Assembly (NCBI GenBank): GCA_050184295.1 | Contig: JBFXAM010000100.1 | Location: 1-16,232, forward strand | Direction of reading: 5' to 3' | Length of the DNA: 16,232 nt | DNA from: JBFXAM01 sp050184295 | GTDB taxonomy: Bacteria > Planctomycetota > Phycisphaerae > UBA1845 > Fen-1342 | In this document: piece by piece, positions 1-7,807 of the stretch | How positions within the stretch are numbered: position 1 is the first letter of the stretch | Layout: every line of letters begins with the position of its first letter | Translations under genes and position numbers: made by a program | The notes under the pieces: model-generated | Seen by the model: only the letters and a program-made list of their open reading frames with translations | The model's database searches: none | What the model was told of the DNA's origin: nothing

Positions 1-105
1 ATCTTCTAGACCGCACAGGGCATCCGCCGCAAGTCCGAGGAGCGCGACGATCTCGTCAACGTGCAGATGCGAGACAACGCGCGGCGGAACGGCGAGTAGG
101 AGTAG
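1..105 (+). pseudogene. Interrupted upstream part of the GreA/GreB-like reading frame (three in-frame TAG codons)
   Basis: Read in the frame of the ATG at 106, this stretch gives a charged helical sequence containing VQMRDNARRNGE directly before GDLSENSEY. That is what the first helix of a Gre coiled coil looks like. The frame is broken by TAG at 7-9, 97-99 and 103-105; there is no TAA or TGA and no frameshift. TAG ends other genes here (3225-3227 and 9002-9004), so whole-genome reassignment of TAG is unlikely. Possible explanations are a decaying gene, base errors at an assembly edge, amber suppression or readthrough, or termination followed by restart at ATG 106, which has AGGAG at 98-102. 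The true upstream start lies outside the window. Confidence 0.5.
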
Positions 106-483
106 ATGGGCGACCTGAGCGAGAACTCCGAGTACAAGTTCGCGCTCGAGGAGCGCGACCTGCTGCGGGCGCGGCTGGCACAGATGAACAATGACCTCTC
201 GCGGGCCCGCGAACTCCATTTTCACGACGTGCCCAAGGACCACGTGGGCATCGGCTCGCACGTCACCGCGCGCGAAATCGCCACCGGCGAGACGCGCTCG
301 ATGACCTTTCTCGGGCCGTTCGATACGGATGTCGAACGCAGCGTCTACAACTATCTCGCGCCGTTCAGTCAGAAGTTCATGGGGGCGCGCCTCGGCGACC
401 ACGTCAAGGTCACGCTCGACGGACGCGACGCCGAGCTCGAAGTCGTCGCGATCGAAAATGGACTGCGCGCGTTGAACGGATAA
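106..483 (+). CDS. GreA/GreB-family transcription elongation factor, C-terminal part
   Basis: The 125-residue product starts with GDLSENSEY, the conserved tip of the Gre coiled coil. In GreA/GreB the acidic residues of this tip (here D3 and E6) enter the RNA polymerase secondary channel and promote cleavage of backtracked RNA. Residues 7-35 look like the second helix of the coiled coil. Residues about 45-120 fit the FKBP-like GreA_GreB domain: VGIGSHVT, a central TFLGPFDTD stretch, then APFSQKFMGARLGDHVKV, equivalent to the usual SPIGRALLGKKVGD. GreA is normally about 158 residues, so starting at ATG 106 would remove the whole first helix. Such a product should not form a normal coiled coil. 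The frame clearly continues upstream but is interrupted by TAG codons. The gene ends with TAA. Confidence 0.8.
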   Translation: MGDLSENSEYKFALEERDLLRARLAQMNNDLSRARELHFHDVPKDHVGIGSHVTAREIATGETRSMTFLGPFDTDVERSVYNYLAPFSQKFMGARLGDHVKVTLDGRDAELEVVAIENGLRALNG

Positions 484-510
484 TCACGGCGGGCGTTGCG
501 GACTACGATT

Positions 511-532
511 CCCGCCGCGGCGCGGCGGCGGG
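511..532 (+). terminator. GC-rich hairpin after the Gre gene
   Basis: An 8-bp perfect stem, CCCGCCGC (511-518) with GCGGCGGG (525-532), encloses a 6-base loop and begins 28 bases after the TAA at 483. There is no T tract, so it is not a classical intrinsic terminator. It may help termination or stabilise the transcript end. Confidence 0.35.
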
Positions 533-607
533 GGATCCGGGACTCGCACCACGCGGTTGCCGTCCGGCCCGACCGATTCCCCATGTCTCTGCACGAAGGA
601 CAAGCGC

Positions 608-2002
608 GTGGCGTATACCAACACGCTGCTGGCGGCGGATGTCGCGCTGAACACGTTCAGCATCGTCGGCCTGCTGCCGTTCGTCGGGCTGCTGGCGTGC
701 ATCGCGGTTTTTCCGCTGGTGCCGAGCCTGCATCACTGGTGGGAGCAGAACCGCAACAAGTTGATCATCGCGGTGGTGCTGTCGGTCGTGGCGCTGGGTT
801 ACTACGCGCTCCGCGATACGGGCTATCACGGCGCGGCGCCCGGCGGCGCATCGATTCTGCGCGTCGTCGAACACGCCATGATGCACGAGTACGTCCCGTT
901 CATGACGCTGCTCTTCAGCCTCTATGTCATTGCCGGCGGAATCGTCGTGCGCGGCGACCTGCGCGCCACGCCGCGCGTGAATACGGCGATCCTCGCGCTG
1001 GGGGCCGTACTCGCAAACCTGATCGGCACGACCGGCGCGTCGATGGTGCTGATCCGCCCGCTGCTGTCGACCAACCGTGAGCGCAAGCACGTCGTGCACA
1101 CGGTCATCTTCTTCATCTTCCTGGTCAGTAACATCGGCGGCTGCCTCACGCCGATCGGCGATCCGCCGCTCTTTCTCGGGTTTCTGCGCGGGGTGCCGTT
1201 CTTCTGGACGCTGCGGCTGTGGAAGGAATGGGCGCTGCTGTGCGCGGTGCTGCTGGTGATTTATTACTTCTGGGATCGCTGGGCGTATCGCCACGAGCAG
1301 ATTCGCGACCTGGTCCGGGACGTGGCGGAGGTGCAGCCGATCCGCGTGGTCGGGCTGTTGAACGTGATCTGGCTGGTCGGCGTCGTCGCGGCCGTCGTGA
1401 TGCTCGATCCGAGCAAGCCGGTGCCCGGGACCGACTGGCGGCCGTTTCCGCTGCTGCGTGAGCTGGTGCAGCTCGGTTTCGCGGGGTTGTCGCTGGTCGT
1501 GACGCGACGCGCGTGGCGCATCGAGAACAAGTTCAACTACGTCGCCATCGGCGAAGTCGCGTGCCTCTTCCTGGGCATCTTCATCACGATGCAGGCGCCG
1601 ATCGAGATGCTCCACGCGCTGGCGGGCGGATTTCAGCAGCGCGGCCTGAGCGAGCCGTGGCAGTTCTTCTGGATGACCGGCGTACTCAGCAGCTTCCTCG
1701 ACAACGCCCCGACCTACGTCGTTTTCTTCGAGACCGCGAACCACTTCACCAACCTGCCCGAGCAGGCGATCGTGCGGCTCACCGACGGGCGCACGATCCG
1801 TCAGGACTTGCTCGTCGCGATCAGCTGCGCCGCGGTGTTCATGGGCGCGAACACCTACATCGGCAACGGGCCGAACTTCATGGTGAAGGCGATCGCCGAG
1901 CAGGCCGGTGTGCGGATGCCGACCTTTTTCGGCTACCTGGCGTACTCGGGCGCGATCCTCATTCCCCTGTTCATCATCATGACGTTCGTGTTCTTCCGCT
2001 GA
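608..2002 (+). CDS. Putative sodium:proton antiporter / citrate-type transporter (CitMHS/NhaD-like, ion transporter superfamily)
   Basis: The product is a 464-residue, highly hydrophobic protein with roughly ten or more membrane segments, expected in the inner membrane. Family-like motifs are GTTGASMVLIRPLL (residues about 138-151), then SNIGGCLTPIGDPPLFLGF with a TPxGDPP re-entrant-loop signature, and in the second half SFLDNAPTYVVFFE and MGANTYIGNGPNFMVKAI. This two-half arrangement, with NxGG/GDPP and DNAPTY/GNGPNFM motifs, is typical of NhaD, ArsB and CitMHS relatives. Many planctomycete members are annotated only as sodium:proton antiporters. The substrate cannot be decided from sequence. 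I chose GTG 608 because GAAGGA (595-600) lies 7 bases upstream; an in-frame TTG at 557 has no such site. It is followed by a separate hydrolase gene after a 126-base gap. Confidence 0.88.
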   Translation: MAYTNTLLAADVALNTFSIVGLLPFVGLLACIAVFPLVPSLHHWWEQNRNKLIIAVVLSVVALGYYALRDTGYHGAAPGGASILRVVEHAMMHEYVPFMTLLFSLYVIAGGIVVRGDLRATPRVNTAILALGAVLANLIGTTGASMVLIRPLLSTNRERKHVVHTVIFFIFLVSNIGGCLTPIGDPPLFLGFLRGVPFFWTLRLWKEWALLCAVLLVIYYFWDRWAYRHEQIRDLVRDVAEVQPIRVVGLLNVIWLVGVVAAVVMLDPSKPVPGTDWRPFPLLRELVQLGFAGLSLVVTRRAWRIENKFNYVAIGEVACLFLGIFITMQAPIEMLHALAGGFQQRGLSEPWQFFWMTGVLSSFLDNAPTYVVFFETANHFTNLPEQAIVRLTDGRTIRQDLLVAISCAAVFMGANTYIGNGPNFMVKAIAEQAGVRMPTFFGYLAYSGAILIPLFIIMTFVFFR

Positions 2003-2128
2003 CTCGAACGCGGGCCGGCCGCGACGCGGCGGGCGCGAGCCGATATCCTTGTGGAAGCGTGCGGTGCGCGGCTCGGAGCGTGCTCCGCCAGCGAACGGAA
2101 ACTACGGACGGCGAGCGCGCCGCCTGCC

Positions 2129-2869
2129 ATGTTCCTGCGCGTCCTGAGCTACAACATTCACAAAGCGATCGGCGTGGATCGGCGCTTCGACCCGGCGCGG
2201 ATCATCGCGATTCTGCGGCATCACGAGCCGGACGTCGTCCTGCTCCAGGAGGTCGACCGCGGCGCGCCGCGCTCGGGGCGGCTCGATCTCGCCTCACATA
2301 TCGCGCGCGAACTCGGATCGTACTATTACGCCGGGGGCATGAACGTGTTTCTCAAGGAGGGTCGCTACGGGAATGCGACGCTGTCGCGCTGGCCGATCGG
2401 CCGGCAGCGGAACATCCAGCTTTCGCGGACGGAGAAAATCCGCCGCGGGGCCCAGCATACGCGCATTCACGTGCGGGCCCGGGGCCGCGAGACGGACCTG
2501 GACGTGTTTAACCTGCACCTGGGACTGACCGGGCGCGCCCGGCGGCGCCAGGTTCGCCGGCTGCTCGAGTCGCCGGACATCGTCAGCCTCAAGCCCGAGG
2601 CGCCCTGCATCATCGCGGGCGATACGAATGATTGGCGCGGACTGCTCCGGCGAGGGCTGTTCGAGCCGGCCGGGTTTCGCTGCGCGACCAACCACGGTCC
2701 GGCGTCGCGCTGGGCGATCCGCACCTATCCGAGCTTCGCCCCGACCGGCGGGCTCGACAAGATCTTCTATCGCGGCGGGCTGCAACTCCTCCACGCCCAC
2801 CGCAGCCGCTTGGCGCTGGCACGCGTGGCGAGCGACCACCTGCCGATCATCGCTGAGTTTCAAATCTGA
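2129..2869 (+). CDS. Endonuclease/exonuclease/phosphatase (EEP) family hydrolase
   Basis: The 246-residue product has the whole EEP (DNase I-like) motif series in order: SYNIHKAIG with N9, LLQEVDRG with metal-binding E41, NLHLGL with H130, IIAGDTNDW with D165 and N167, LDKIFYRG with D210, and SDHLPI with the D236-H237 catalytic pair. The SYNIHK...G(V/A)D(R/G) start is shared with a common bacterial subgroup often found beside phospholipase D or DedA proteins, but neither is present here. EEP enzymes cleave phosphodiester or phosphomonoester bonds in nucleic acids, lipids or small molecules, and this sequence does not reveal the substrate. No signal peptide or membrane segment is seen, so it is probably cytoplasmic. 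ATG 2129 fits the family start; the frame is open to a GTG at 2051, but those 26 residues look non-homologous. A weak -10-like TATCCT lies at 2045-2050. Confidence 0.9.
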   Translation: MFLRVLSYNIHKAIGVDRRFDPARIIAILRHHEPDVVLLQEVDRGAPRSGRLDLASHIARELGSYYYAGGMNVFLKEGRYGNATLSRWPIGRQRNIQLSRTEKIRRGAQHTRIHVRARGRETDLDVFNLHLGLTGRARRRQVRRLLESPDIVSLKPEAPCIIAGDTNDWRGLLRRGLFEPAGFRCATNHGPASRWAIRTYPSFAPTGGLDKIFYRGGLQLLHAHRSRLALARVASDHLPIIAEFQI

Positions 2870-2992
2870 GCCGGCGCGCCGCGCTGGCCGCGGGGCGACC
2901 CGCGCAACGCCGGTCTCCGAGGTCGTCCCAAGCGGCACGCCGCAGGCCGAGCGGCGCCACGCACCGCGGATGCCACGTCTTCAAACGCCACC

Positions 2993-2998
2993 TAGAAT
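2993..2998 (+). promoter_or_regulatory. Candidate -10 box (TAGAAT) for the small membrane protein
   Basis: TAGAAT matches five of six consensus bases in a GC-rich intergenic region and lies 31 bases before ATG 3030. A start site 6-8 bases downstream would leave a leader of about 25 bases containing the ribosome site GCAGGAG. No good -35 hexamer is visible. Confidence 0.4.
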
Positions 2999-3029
2999 CT
3001 CTGTGGGTGTTTCAACGCAGGAGCGCGCC

Positions 3030-3227
3030 ATGAATCGGTGGCTGCAATTCGAAAAACTGCAGATGTTCGGGCGTTCGCTCAACGCGGAACAGCAGCGCGC
3101 CCGCGACCAACTGTATGCCGAGGACGCGGATTGGAGTCGCCGGCTCGCGCCCGGCATCACGCTCGGGATCCAGTCGGCGGTGCTTCTTCTCGTACTCCTG
3201 GTCGGCCTCGTCCTCCTGCTGCTGTAG
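3030..3227 (+). CDS. Small single-pass membrane protein, unknown function
   Basis: This is a 65-residue protein with a charged N-terminal half (residues 1-42, containing KLQMFGRSLNAEQQRARDQL) predicted to be helical and cytoplasmic. A single very hydrophobic C-terminal segment follows, about residues 43-65, mostly L and V up to the end. The shape suggests a tail-anchored or single-pass protein with almost nothing beyond the membrane. I do not recognise a family. The start is well supported: GCAGGAG ends 7 bases before the ATG and a -10-like TAGAAT sits further upstream. It ends with TAG. It may be a small accessory protein, but nothing nearby identifies a partner. The gap of about 135 bases to the next gene gives no sign of co-translation. 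Confidence 0.7.
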   Translation: MNRWLQFEKLQMFGRSLNAEQQRARDQLYAEDADWSRRLAPGITLGIQSAVLLLVLLVGLVLLLL

Positions 3228-3361
3228 CGCACGAGCCGCCGTCCGCGCCGCGCCGCCGACACCGGCCGGTCCCCCGCGCGCCCGGCGAGCTCGGCCCGCG
3301 GAAGCCGCTTCCGAACGGGGGCGCTTTGCGCCGCCGTCCGCTTCGCGTAGGTTCCTCGCGC

Positions 3362-5122
3362 ATGCGGCACCTGCTCGACGCGCTGCGCTCGCTGCGTCGC
3401 GAATTCGGACCCCGTGCCGAACGCGCGAAGCGAGCCCGGATCGCCGCCGCGGTGCGGCGCGTGCGCGCGGGACGCGCGTCCGCCGCGGACCTGCGAGCGT
3501 TTCATGACGAACTCCTGTTTCTGAGCGCCTACGCGGAAAGCGCCGCCGCGGCGCGCGCGGCTAACGCCGCGCTTCCGATCGTTGGCGGCGCGATCGCGGC
3601 GCTCTCCGGCGCAGCGCGCGAAGCCCTGGCGGACAGCGGCATCGCGGGCACGCGGCTGACCACCAGCTTCTCGCTGGACTTGCTCGCGTGGCTGACGGCG
3701 CGGCGGGGCGGGCGCGTCGCGCTCGTGTGGGAAGACGGGACGGCCGGCGCGGCGCTCGACGAGATGCTGCGCCTACTGGTGAGCAGCGCGGAAGCTGACG
3801 GGCTGCTGAGCGAGCGCTGCACAACCCAGGACTGGCTGCGCCGTGCAAACGGGGCTCCGGCGCGGTCGGAGGTCGATTGGCTGCGCGAGCGCTTCGCAGC
3901 GCTGCCTTGCCCGGCAGCGCTGCGGGATCGACTGTTCGAGTCGCTCGACCTGCGCGTTGCCTGGTCCCTGCCGGCGCGCGGGCCTTCCCGTACATTCACG
4001 CGCTTTCCACCGCGCCCGCGCTTTGTCCACCGCGACGGCTTGCGGCGTGAGGTTCGACCGGCGGAACTCCTCGTAACGCCCTTGCCGCGCCCCCAGCGGC
4101 TGACCCGCGCGGGGGCCCGCCGGCTGATTGACGTGGCGCGCGAGACGCTCGCCGTGCGGCTGCGCGAGACCGACCCGGTCACCTACGCCAACCCGCGCGA
4201 GGTCACGCTGTTTTGCCTGGAGCGCGGCGTCGACGTGCTGCTGCTTGGGATGCAGCCCGAGCGGCGCCTGCCGATCGAGAGTTTCTTTGGCTATGTCGCG
4301 GCCAAGAACCGCGTTCCGATCGCGTATGGCGGCGGGTGGGTGTTCTTCGAGCGGTGCGAGATCGGCATCAACCTGTTCGACGAATTTCGCGGCGGCGAGT
4401 CGGCGTATGTCTTCTCGCAGGTGCTGCGCGTCTATCAGCAGCATTACCGCGCCCGACTCTTCACGGTCGACCCGTTTCAGTTCGGCGCCGACAACCAGGA
4501 GGCGATCGCCTCCGGCGCGTTCTGGTTCTACTATCGACTTGGGTTTCGACCGCGCGAGCCCGCGCTGCGCACGCTCGCCGACCGCGAGGCGGCACGGATC
4601 GCCGCGCGGCGCGACCACCGCACGCGGCCGGCGCTGCTCCGCCGATTGGCCGGCGGTCATCTCGAGTTGAGCATCGAAGGCCCGCGCGACACGGGGGGCG
4701 CTCGCAGCGCCACGTCGCTGCGAGCCGCGGGGGCGCACCGCGCCGGGCAGCAGCGCGGGGTGGAGCCGCCGTTGGAGCTCACCGACGTCGGCCTGACCGT
4801 CACCGACTGGATCGCGCGCGTTCATCGCGGCGATCGCGAAGCCGCCGAACGCGCCGCGCTGTCGCTCGCGGAGCGGGCGCTGCATCTGCCGCCCCGCGGG
4901 CGGCGGCCGGACATCGAACTGGCGTGGTTGCGGAAGCTCGCGCCGCTCGCGGCGTTGCTGCCCGACCTGCCGCGCTGGAGTGACGCGGCGCGTGCGGCGC
5001 TGGGCGCCGCGTTGCTCGCCAAGGGCGGCCTGCGCGAGCGCGACTATGCCTTGCGGTTGCAGGATCACGCGCGATTTCGAAGCGAACTTGCGCAGACCGT
5101 CGCGCGGCGCACACGCGGGTGA
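3362..5122 (+). CDS. Conserved-looking protein of unknown function with a GNAT-like segment
   Basis: The 586-residue product starts at ATG 3362. The first about 100 residues are alanine- and arginine-rich helices (a helical stretch with LRAFHDELLFLSAYAES). The best-defined region is residues about 268-400, which includes ERRLPIESFFGYVAAKNRVP, the glycine-rich AYGGGWVFFERCEIGINLF, and then FTVDPFQFGADNQEAIASGA leading into FWFYYRLGFRP. The beta-strand/helix order and the final A-x-x-FYxxLGF-like ending recall GNAT acyltransferases, although a clear acetyl-CoA loop (Q/RxxGxG/A) is not obvious. The C-terminal 180 residues are helical, with a low-complexity linker around 440-470. No membrane segment or signal peptide is seen. 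No ribosome site precedes the ATG, so the start is less certain. It converges with the UvrC-like gene across only 38 bases. I would not assign a function. Confidence 0.75.
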   Translation: MRHLLDALRSLRREFGPRAERAKRARIAAAVRRVRAGRASAADLRAFHDELLFLSAYAESAAAARAANAALPIVGGAIAALSGAAREALADSGIAGTRLTTSFSLDLLAWLTARRGGRVALVWEDGTAGAALDEMLRLLVSSAEADGLLSERCTTQDWLRRANGAPARSEVDWLRERFAALPCPAALRDRLFESLDLRVAWSLPARGPSRTFTRFPPRPRFVHRDGLRREVRPAELLVTPLPRPQRLTRAGARRLIDVARETLAVRLRETDPVTYANPREVTLFCLERGVDVLLLGMQPERRLPIESFFGYVAAKNRVPIAYGGGWVFFERCEIGINLFDEFRGGESAYVFSQVLRVYQQHYRARLFTVDPFQFGADNQEAIASGAFWFYYRLGFRPREPALRTLADREAARIAARRDHRTRPALLRRLAGGHLELSIEGPRDTGGARSATSLRAAGAHRAGQQRGVEPPLELTDVGLTVTDWIARVHRGDREAAERAALSLAERALHLPPRGRRPDIELAWLRKLAPLAALLPDLPRWSDAARAALGAALLAKGGLRERDYALRLQDHARFRSELAQTVARRTRG

Positions 5123-5160
5123 TCGCCCGCGAGCAGCCGGCCGCCGCACCAACGATCGCG

Positions 5161-6366
5161 TCAGGGCGTCTCATCCGGCGCGCGGGCTGCGGACGGGGCC
5201 GGGCCGGCGGTCGAGCGCGGCGCGGCGCTCAGCCGATCCGCCTGCGCGTGAAGCACTTCGCCGCACAATTCAGGCGGAGTGGCGGCGGCGCCGGCCAGCC
5301 ACACGAGGGCGGCGTGCGCGGATTCGCGGCGAAACAGGAACTGCGCGAACAGCCAGGCTTGCTCCATTCTCGCGATCTCATCGGCGGCGCGATCGACGGA
5401 CGGCGCGGCAGCGGACACGAACGTCCGCGCGGCGCCCGCCAGCTCACGGAGCCGCGCCACCGGACCCGCCCGCAACTCGCCGCGCGCGAAGTGAAAGAGC
5501 TTCCACGAGCGCCGACGCGGCACGGGAATCGCGAACAGCGCCTGCCAGTCGTCCACCGGTCGAACGAGCGGCCACTGTCTGCGCCAGCGCGCCGCGAACG
5601 CAAGCTGCGCCTTGAGCAATCCTGCCGCCTCGAAGCGCTGCGCCGTGGCGGCGGCTTTCATGCGCTCGGTCGCCTCGCGCTGCCAGGCGTCGATCGCGCC
5701 GCACGCAAATCGCCACGCGGCGCGCACGCGCTCGCGATACGCCGGCAGCGGCGCGCCCCCGTCGCACGGCGCGTCGCAGCGGCCCATCTCCGCGTACGCA
5801 CAGCGCGCCCCGTGCGGGGCGCGGCGGACCTGCTCGGGATAGCGGCAAAGATCGAACAAATCCCACAGGCCCGCGAGGGCTTCGCGGGCGGCGGCCTGCG
5901 TCGGCCACGGCCCGACACACCCGCCCACCGGCGACCAGACCTTCGTTGTGATCTCGATCTCGGGGACCGCCGCCGCGTTGTCAACGCAGAGGAAATACAC
6001 CGGGCCAAACCCGACCCGTTCGCGATAGTCGAGCGCGTGCAGCTCGCGCGCGAGCTGCCAGTACCGCCAGCGCGCCTCGAACGCCGAATGCACCTCGCAC
6101 CAGCGCACGCCGCGGACAATCGCGCCGAGATCCGCGCGGCGTGCGTCGGCATCCGTGCGTTCGACGAGCCGCGCGAGCAAGGCGCGGCGGAGATCCTGGG
6201 TCGTGGCAAGCTGCACCGGCCGGGCCGCATCGTCGTGAAGCAGGTAGACGGCGGGACCGGCCGGGAGCGCGCGGATCGCGGGTTCGTCGGGTGTCGCCGG
6301 CCAGCTCGCCGACGCGGGCAGGCGCGCCGCGAACGAGTCGACCGGGCTGACGCCCGGCGCGCTCAC
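5161..6366 (-). CDS. UvrC-like protein: degenerate GIY-YIG region, four-Cys cluster and UVR-like motif, no RNase H half
   Basis: The 401-residue product resembles the N-terminal half of UvrC. Residues 36-115 match the GIY-YIG region in outline: PAGPAVYLLHDD, then DLRRALLARL. However, the second YIG-type motif is VQLATT (51-56), lacking Tyr and Gly, and the position expected to hold the metal-binding Glu appears to be Gln or Arg. Residues 165-205 contain LWDLFDLCRYPEQ and CAYAEMGRCDAPC. Cys 174, 189, 197 and 201 reproduce the C-x7-C-x3-C ending of the UvrC [4Fe-4S] ligands. Residues 232-258 (TERMKAAATAQRFEAAGLLK) look like a UVR motif, the UvrB-contact helix pair. The RNase H-like nuclease and HhH regions are absent. 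GTG 6366 is chosen because its GTGA overlaps the TGA of the upstream mutase, implying translational coupling. A role in DNA repair is possible but not shown. Confidence 0.82.
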   Translation of the reverse strand: MSAPGVSPVDSFAARLPASASWPATPDEPAIRALPAGPAVYLLHDDAARPVQLATTQDLRRALLARLVERTDADARRADLGAIVRGVRWCEVHSAFEARWRYWQLARELHALDYRERVGFGPVYFLCVDNAAAVPEIEITTKVWSPVGGCVGPWPTQAAAREALAGLWDLFDLCRYPEQVRRAPHGARCAYAEMGRCDAPCDGGAPLPAYRERVRAAWRFACGAIDAWQREATERMKAAATAQRFEAAGLLKAQLAFAARWRRQWPLVRPVDDWQALFAIPVPRRRSWKLFHFARGELRAGPVARLRELAGAARTFVSAAAPSVDRAADEIARMEQAWLFAQFLFRRESAHAALVWLAGAAATPPELCGEVLHAQADRLSAAPRSTAGPAPSAARAPDETP

Positions 6367-7697
6367 AGCCCCGCTGCCGCGCGGGCCCGGGCGATGATCC
6401 GTTCGGCGGCGTCGGCATCGCGCGCCTCGGCGATGAAGCGCACGATCGGCTCGGTGTTCGACGGGCGGACGTGAACCCAGCCGTCGGACAGATCGATCCG
6501 CACGCCGTCGGCGCGGTCGAGCCGCTCGCCGGCGAACGCAGTTGCGATCGCGTCGACCGCTTGCGCAATGCGCGGAGCGGGACACTCGAACTTCTGCTTG
6601 ATCATCACGTAGCGGGGTAGCTCAGCGACCAGCTCGCTGACGCGCTTGCCCGTCGACGCCATGAGCTGTAGCACCAGGCTCATCGCGGAGAGGCTGTCGC
6701 GGACCGGGGAGATGCGCGGGTCGATGACGCCGCCGTTGCCCTCGCCGCCCACGACGCAGTCGTGCCGGCGGATGGCACGCGCGACATGCGACTCGCCGAC
6801 CGGCGTGCGGTAAACGCGCGTGCCGAAGCGCTGCGCCAGATCGTCAACCATGCGTGAAGTGCTCAGATTCGCGGCGACGGCGCCTTTCCGCTGCGCCAGC
6901 ACCGACCACGCGCCGAGCGCGAGCGTATATTCCTCGCCGACGAAGCGCCCGTGCTCGTCCACCAGCGCGAGCCGATCGGCGTCCGGATCCTGCGCAAAGC
7001 CGATCGCCGCCTTCGCCGCACGCACTTGCCCGCAGAGCTGCGCGAGATTCTCCGCGACCGGCTCCGGCGCGTGCGCGAAGACGCCGCTGGGCTCGGTGTT
7101 GATGGGCACGACATCGCAACCGAGCGCCTGAAGGAACGCCGGCGTCACGATCCCGCCGGCGCCGTTCACGCTGTCCAGCACGACGCGCACGCCGCGCAGC
7201 GCGCGGAGATCGACGTCGACCGCAGCCCGGACGGCGGCGGCGTGGCGCTCGCCGGCGTCGGAGTCGCGCCGGAGCGCTTCGAAGCCGGCCTCGACGCTGC
7301 GATAGCCTCGCTGTTCGCGAACGGTACTGATGCGCTTAACCGTCTCGGGATCAGGCCCGAGCCCCTGGTCGTCGAGGAACTTCAAGCCGTTCCAAGGCGA
7401 CGGATTGTGGCTCGCCGTGATGACGATCCCGCCGCGCTGCGCCCCCGCGCGGATCGCAAACGCCGCGGTCGGCGTCATCGCAACGCCGAGGTCCGACACG
7501 TGGCAGCCCGCGGCGGCCAGGCCAGCAGCGCCGGCCAGCGCGAACATCTCGCCGCTGGGACGCGAGTCGCGCGCGAGCACGACCGGCCCGCCCTCCAGCA
7601 CCGTTCCGTACGCGTGGGCGAATTGCAGAACGAGCTCGGGCGTGAACGTCTTGCCGACCAGCCCGCGCACTCCGGAAACGCCGATCATCAACGCCAT
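6363..7697 (-). CDS. glmM: Phosphoglucosamine mutase / phosphomannomutase family protein
   Basis: The 444-residue product is a full-length alpha-D-phosphohexomutase, which moves phosphate between C1 and C6 of hexose phosphates. All four active-site elements are present: the phosphoserine loop TASHNP (94-99, S96), the metal loop DPDADR (237-242), the sugar-binding loop GGEGNGG (317-323) and the phosphate-binding loop RPSNTEP (411-417). GEGNGG and the short length resemble the archaeal-type GlmM subgroup, so glucosamine-6-phosphate to glucosamine-1-phosphate, for UDP-GlcNAc synthesis, is likely. Mannose or glucose phosphate remain possible. ATG 7697 is supported by AAGGAGGT about 6 bases upstream on the coding strand; a second ATG lies three codons later. 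It is the first gene of a two-gene unit and its TGA is shared with the GTG of the UvrC-like gene. Confidence 0.92.
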   Translation of the reverse strand: MALMIGVSGVRGLVGKTFTPELVLQFAHAYGTVLEGGPVVLARDSRPSGEMFALAGAAGLAAAGCHVSDLGVAMTPTAAFAIRAGAQRGGIVITASHNPSPWNGLKFLDDQGLGPDPETVKRISTVREQRGYRSVEAGFEALRRDSDAGERHAAAVRAAVDVDLRALRGVRVVLDSVNGAGGIVTPAFLQALGCDVVPINTEPSGVFAHAPEPVAENLAQLCGQVRAAKAAIGFAQDPDADRLALVDEHGRFVGEEYTLALGAWSVLAQRKGAVAANLSTSRMVDDLAQRFGTRVYRTPVGESHVARAIRRHDCVVGGEGNGGVIDPRISPVRDSLSAMSLVLQLMASTGKRVSELVAELPRYVMIKQKFECPAPRIAQAVDAIATAFAGERLDRADGVRIDLSDGWVHVRPSNTEPIVRFIAEARDADAAERIIARARAAAGL

Positions 7698-7807
7698 CCT
7701 CGACCTCCTTGCCGCGCGCGGCGAGCGCCGCGGCGCGGGACGCGACAGTCGCGGCGGCATCCCGGCGCGGCTCCCGCGAGAGTATCGCGACCGGCATGGC
7801 GTCGTTC

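Noticed and set aside
1..483. TAG reassigned to an amino acid throughout the genome
   Set aside because: TAG ends at least two other convincing genes in the window (3225-3227 and 9002-9004), so only local suppression, error or gene decay remains plausible.
503..1744. A 413-codon minus-strand open frame opposite the transporter
   Set aside because: It is a low-complexity Arg/Gln/His/Asp-rich translation antisense to a gene with clear membrane and family motifs.
5119..6474. A 451-codon plus-strand frame opposite the UvrC-like gene
   Set aside because: It is an Arg/Ala-rich shadow. The opposite strand carries the UvrC-type cysteine pattern and a coupled start codon.
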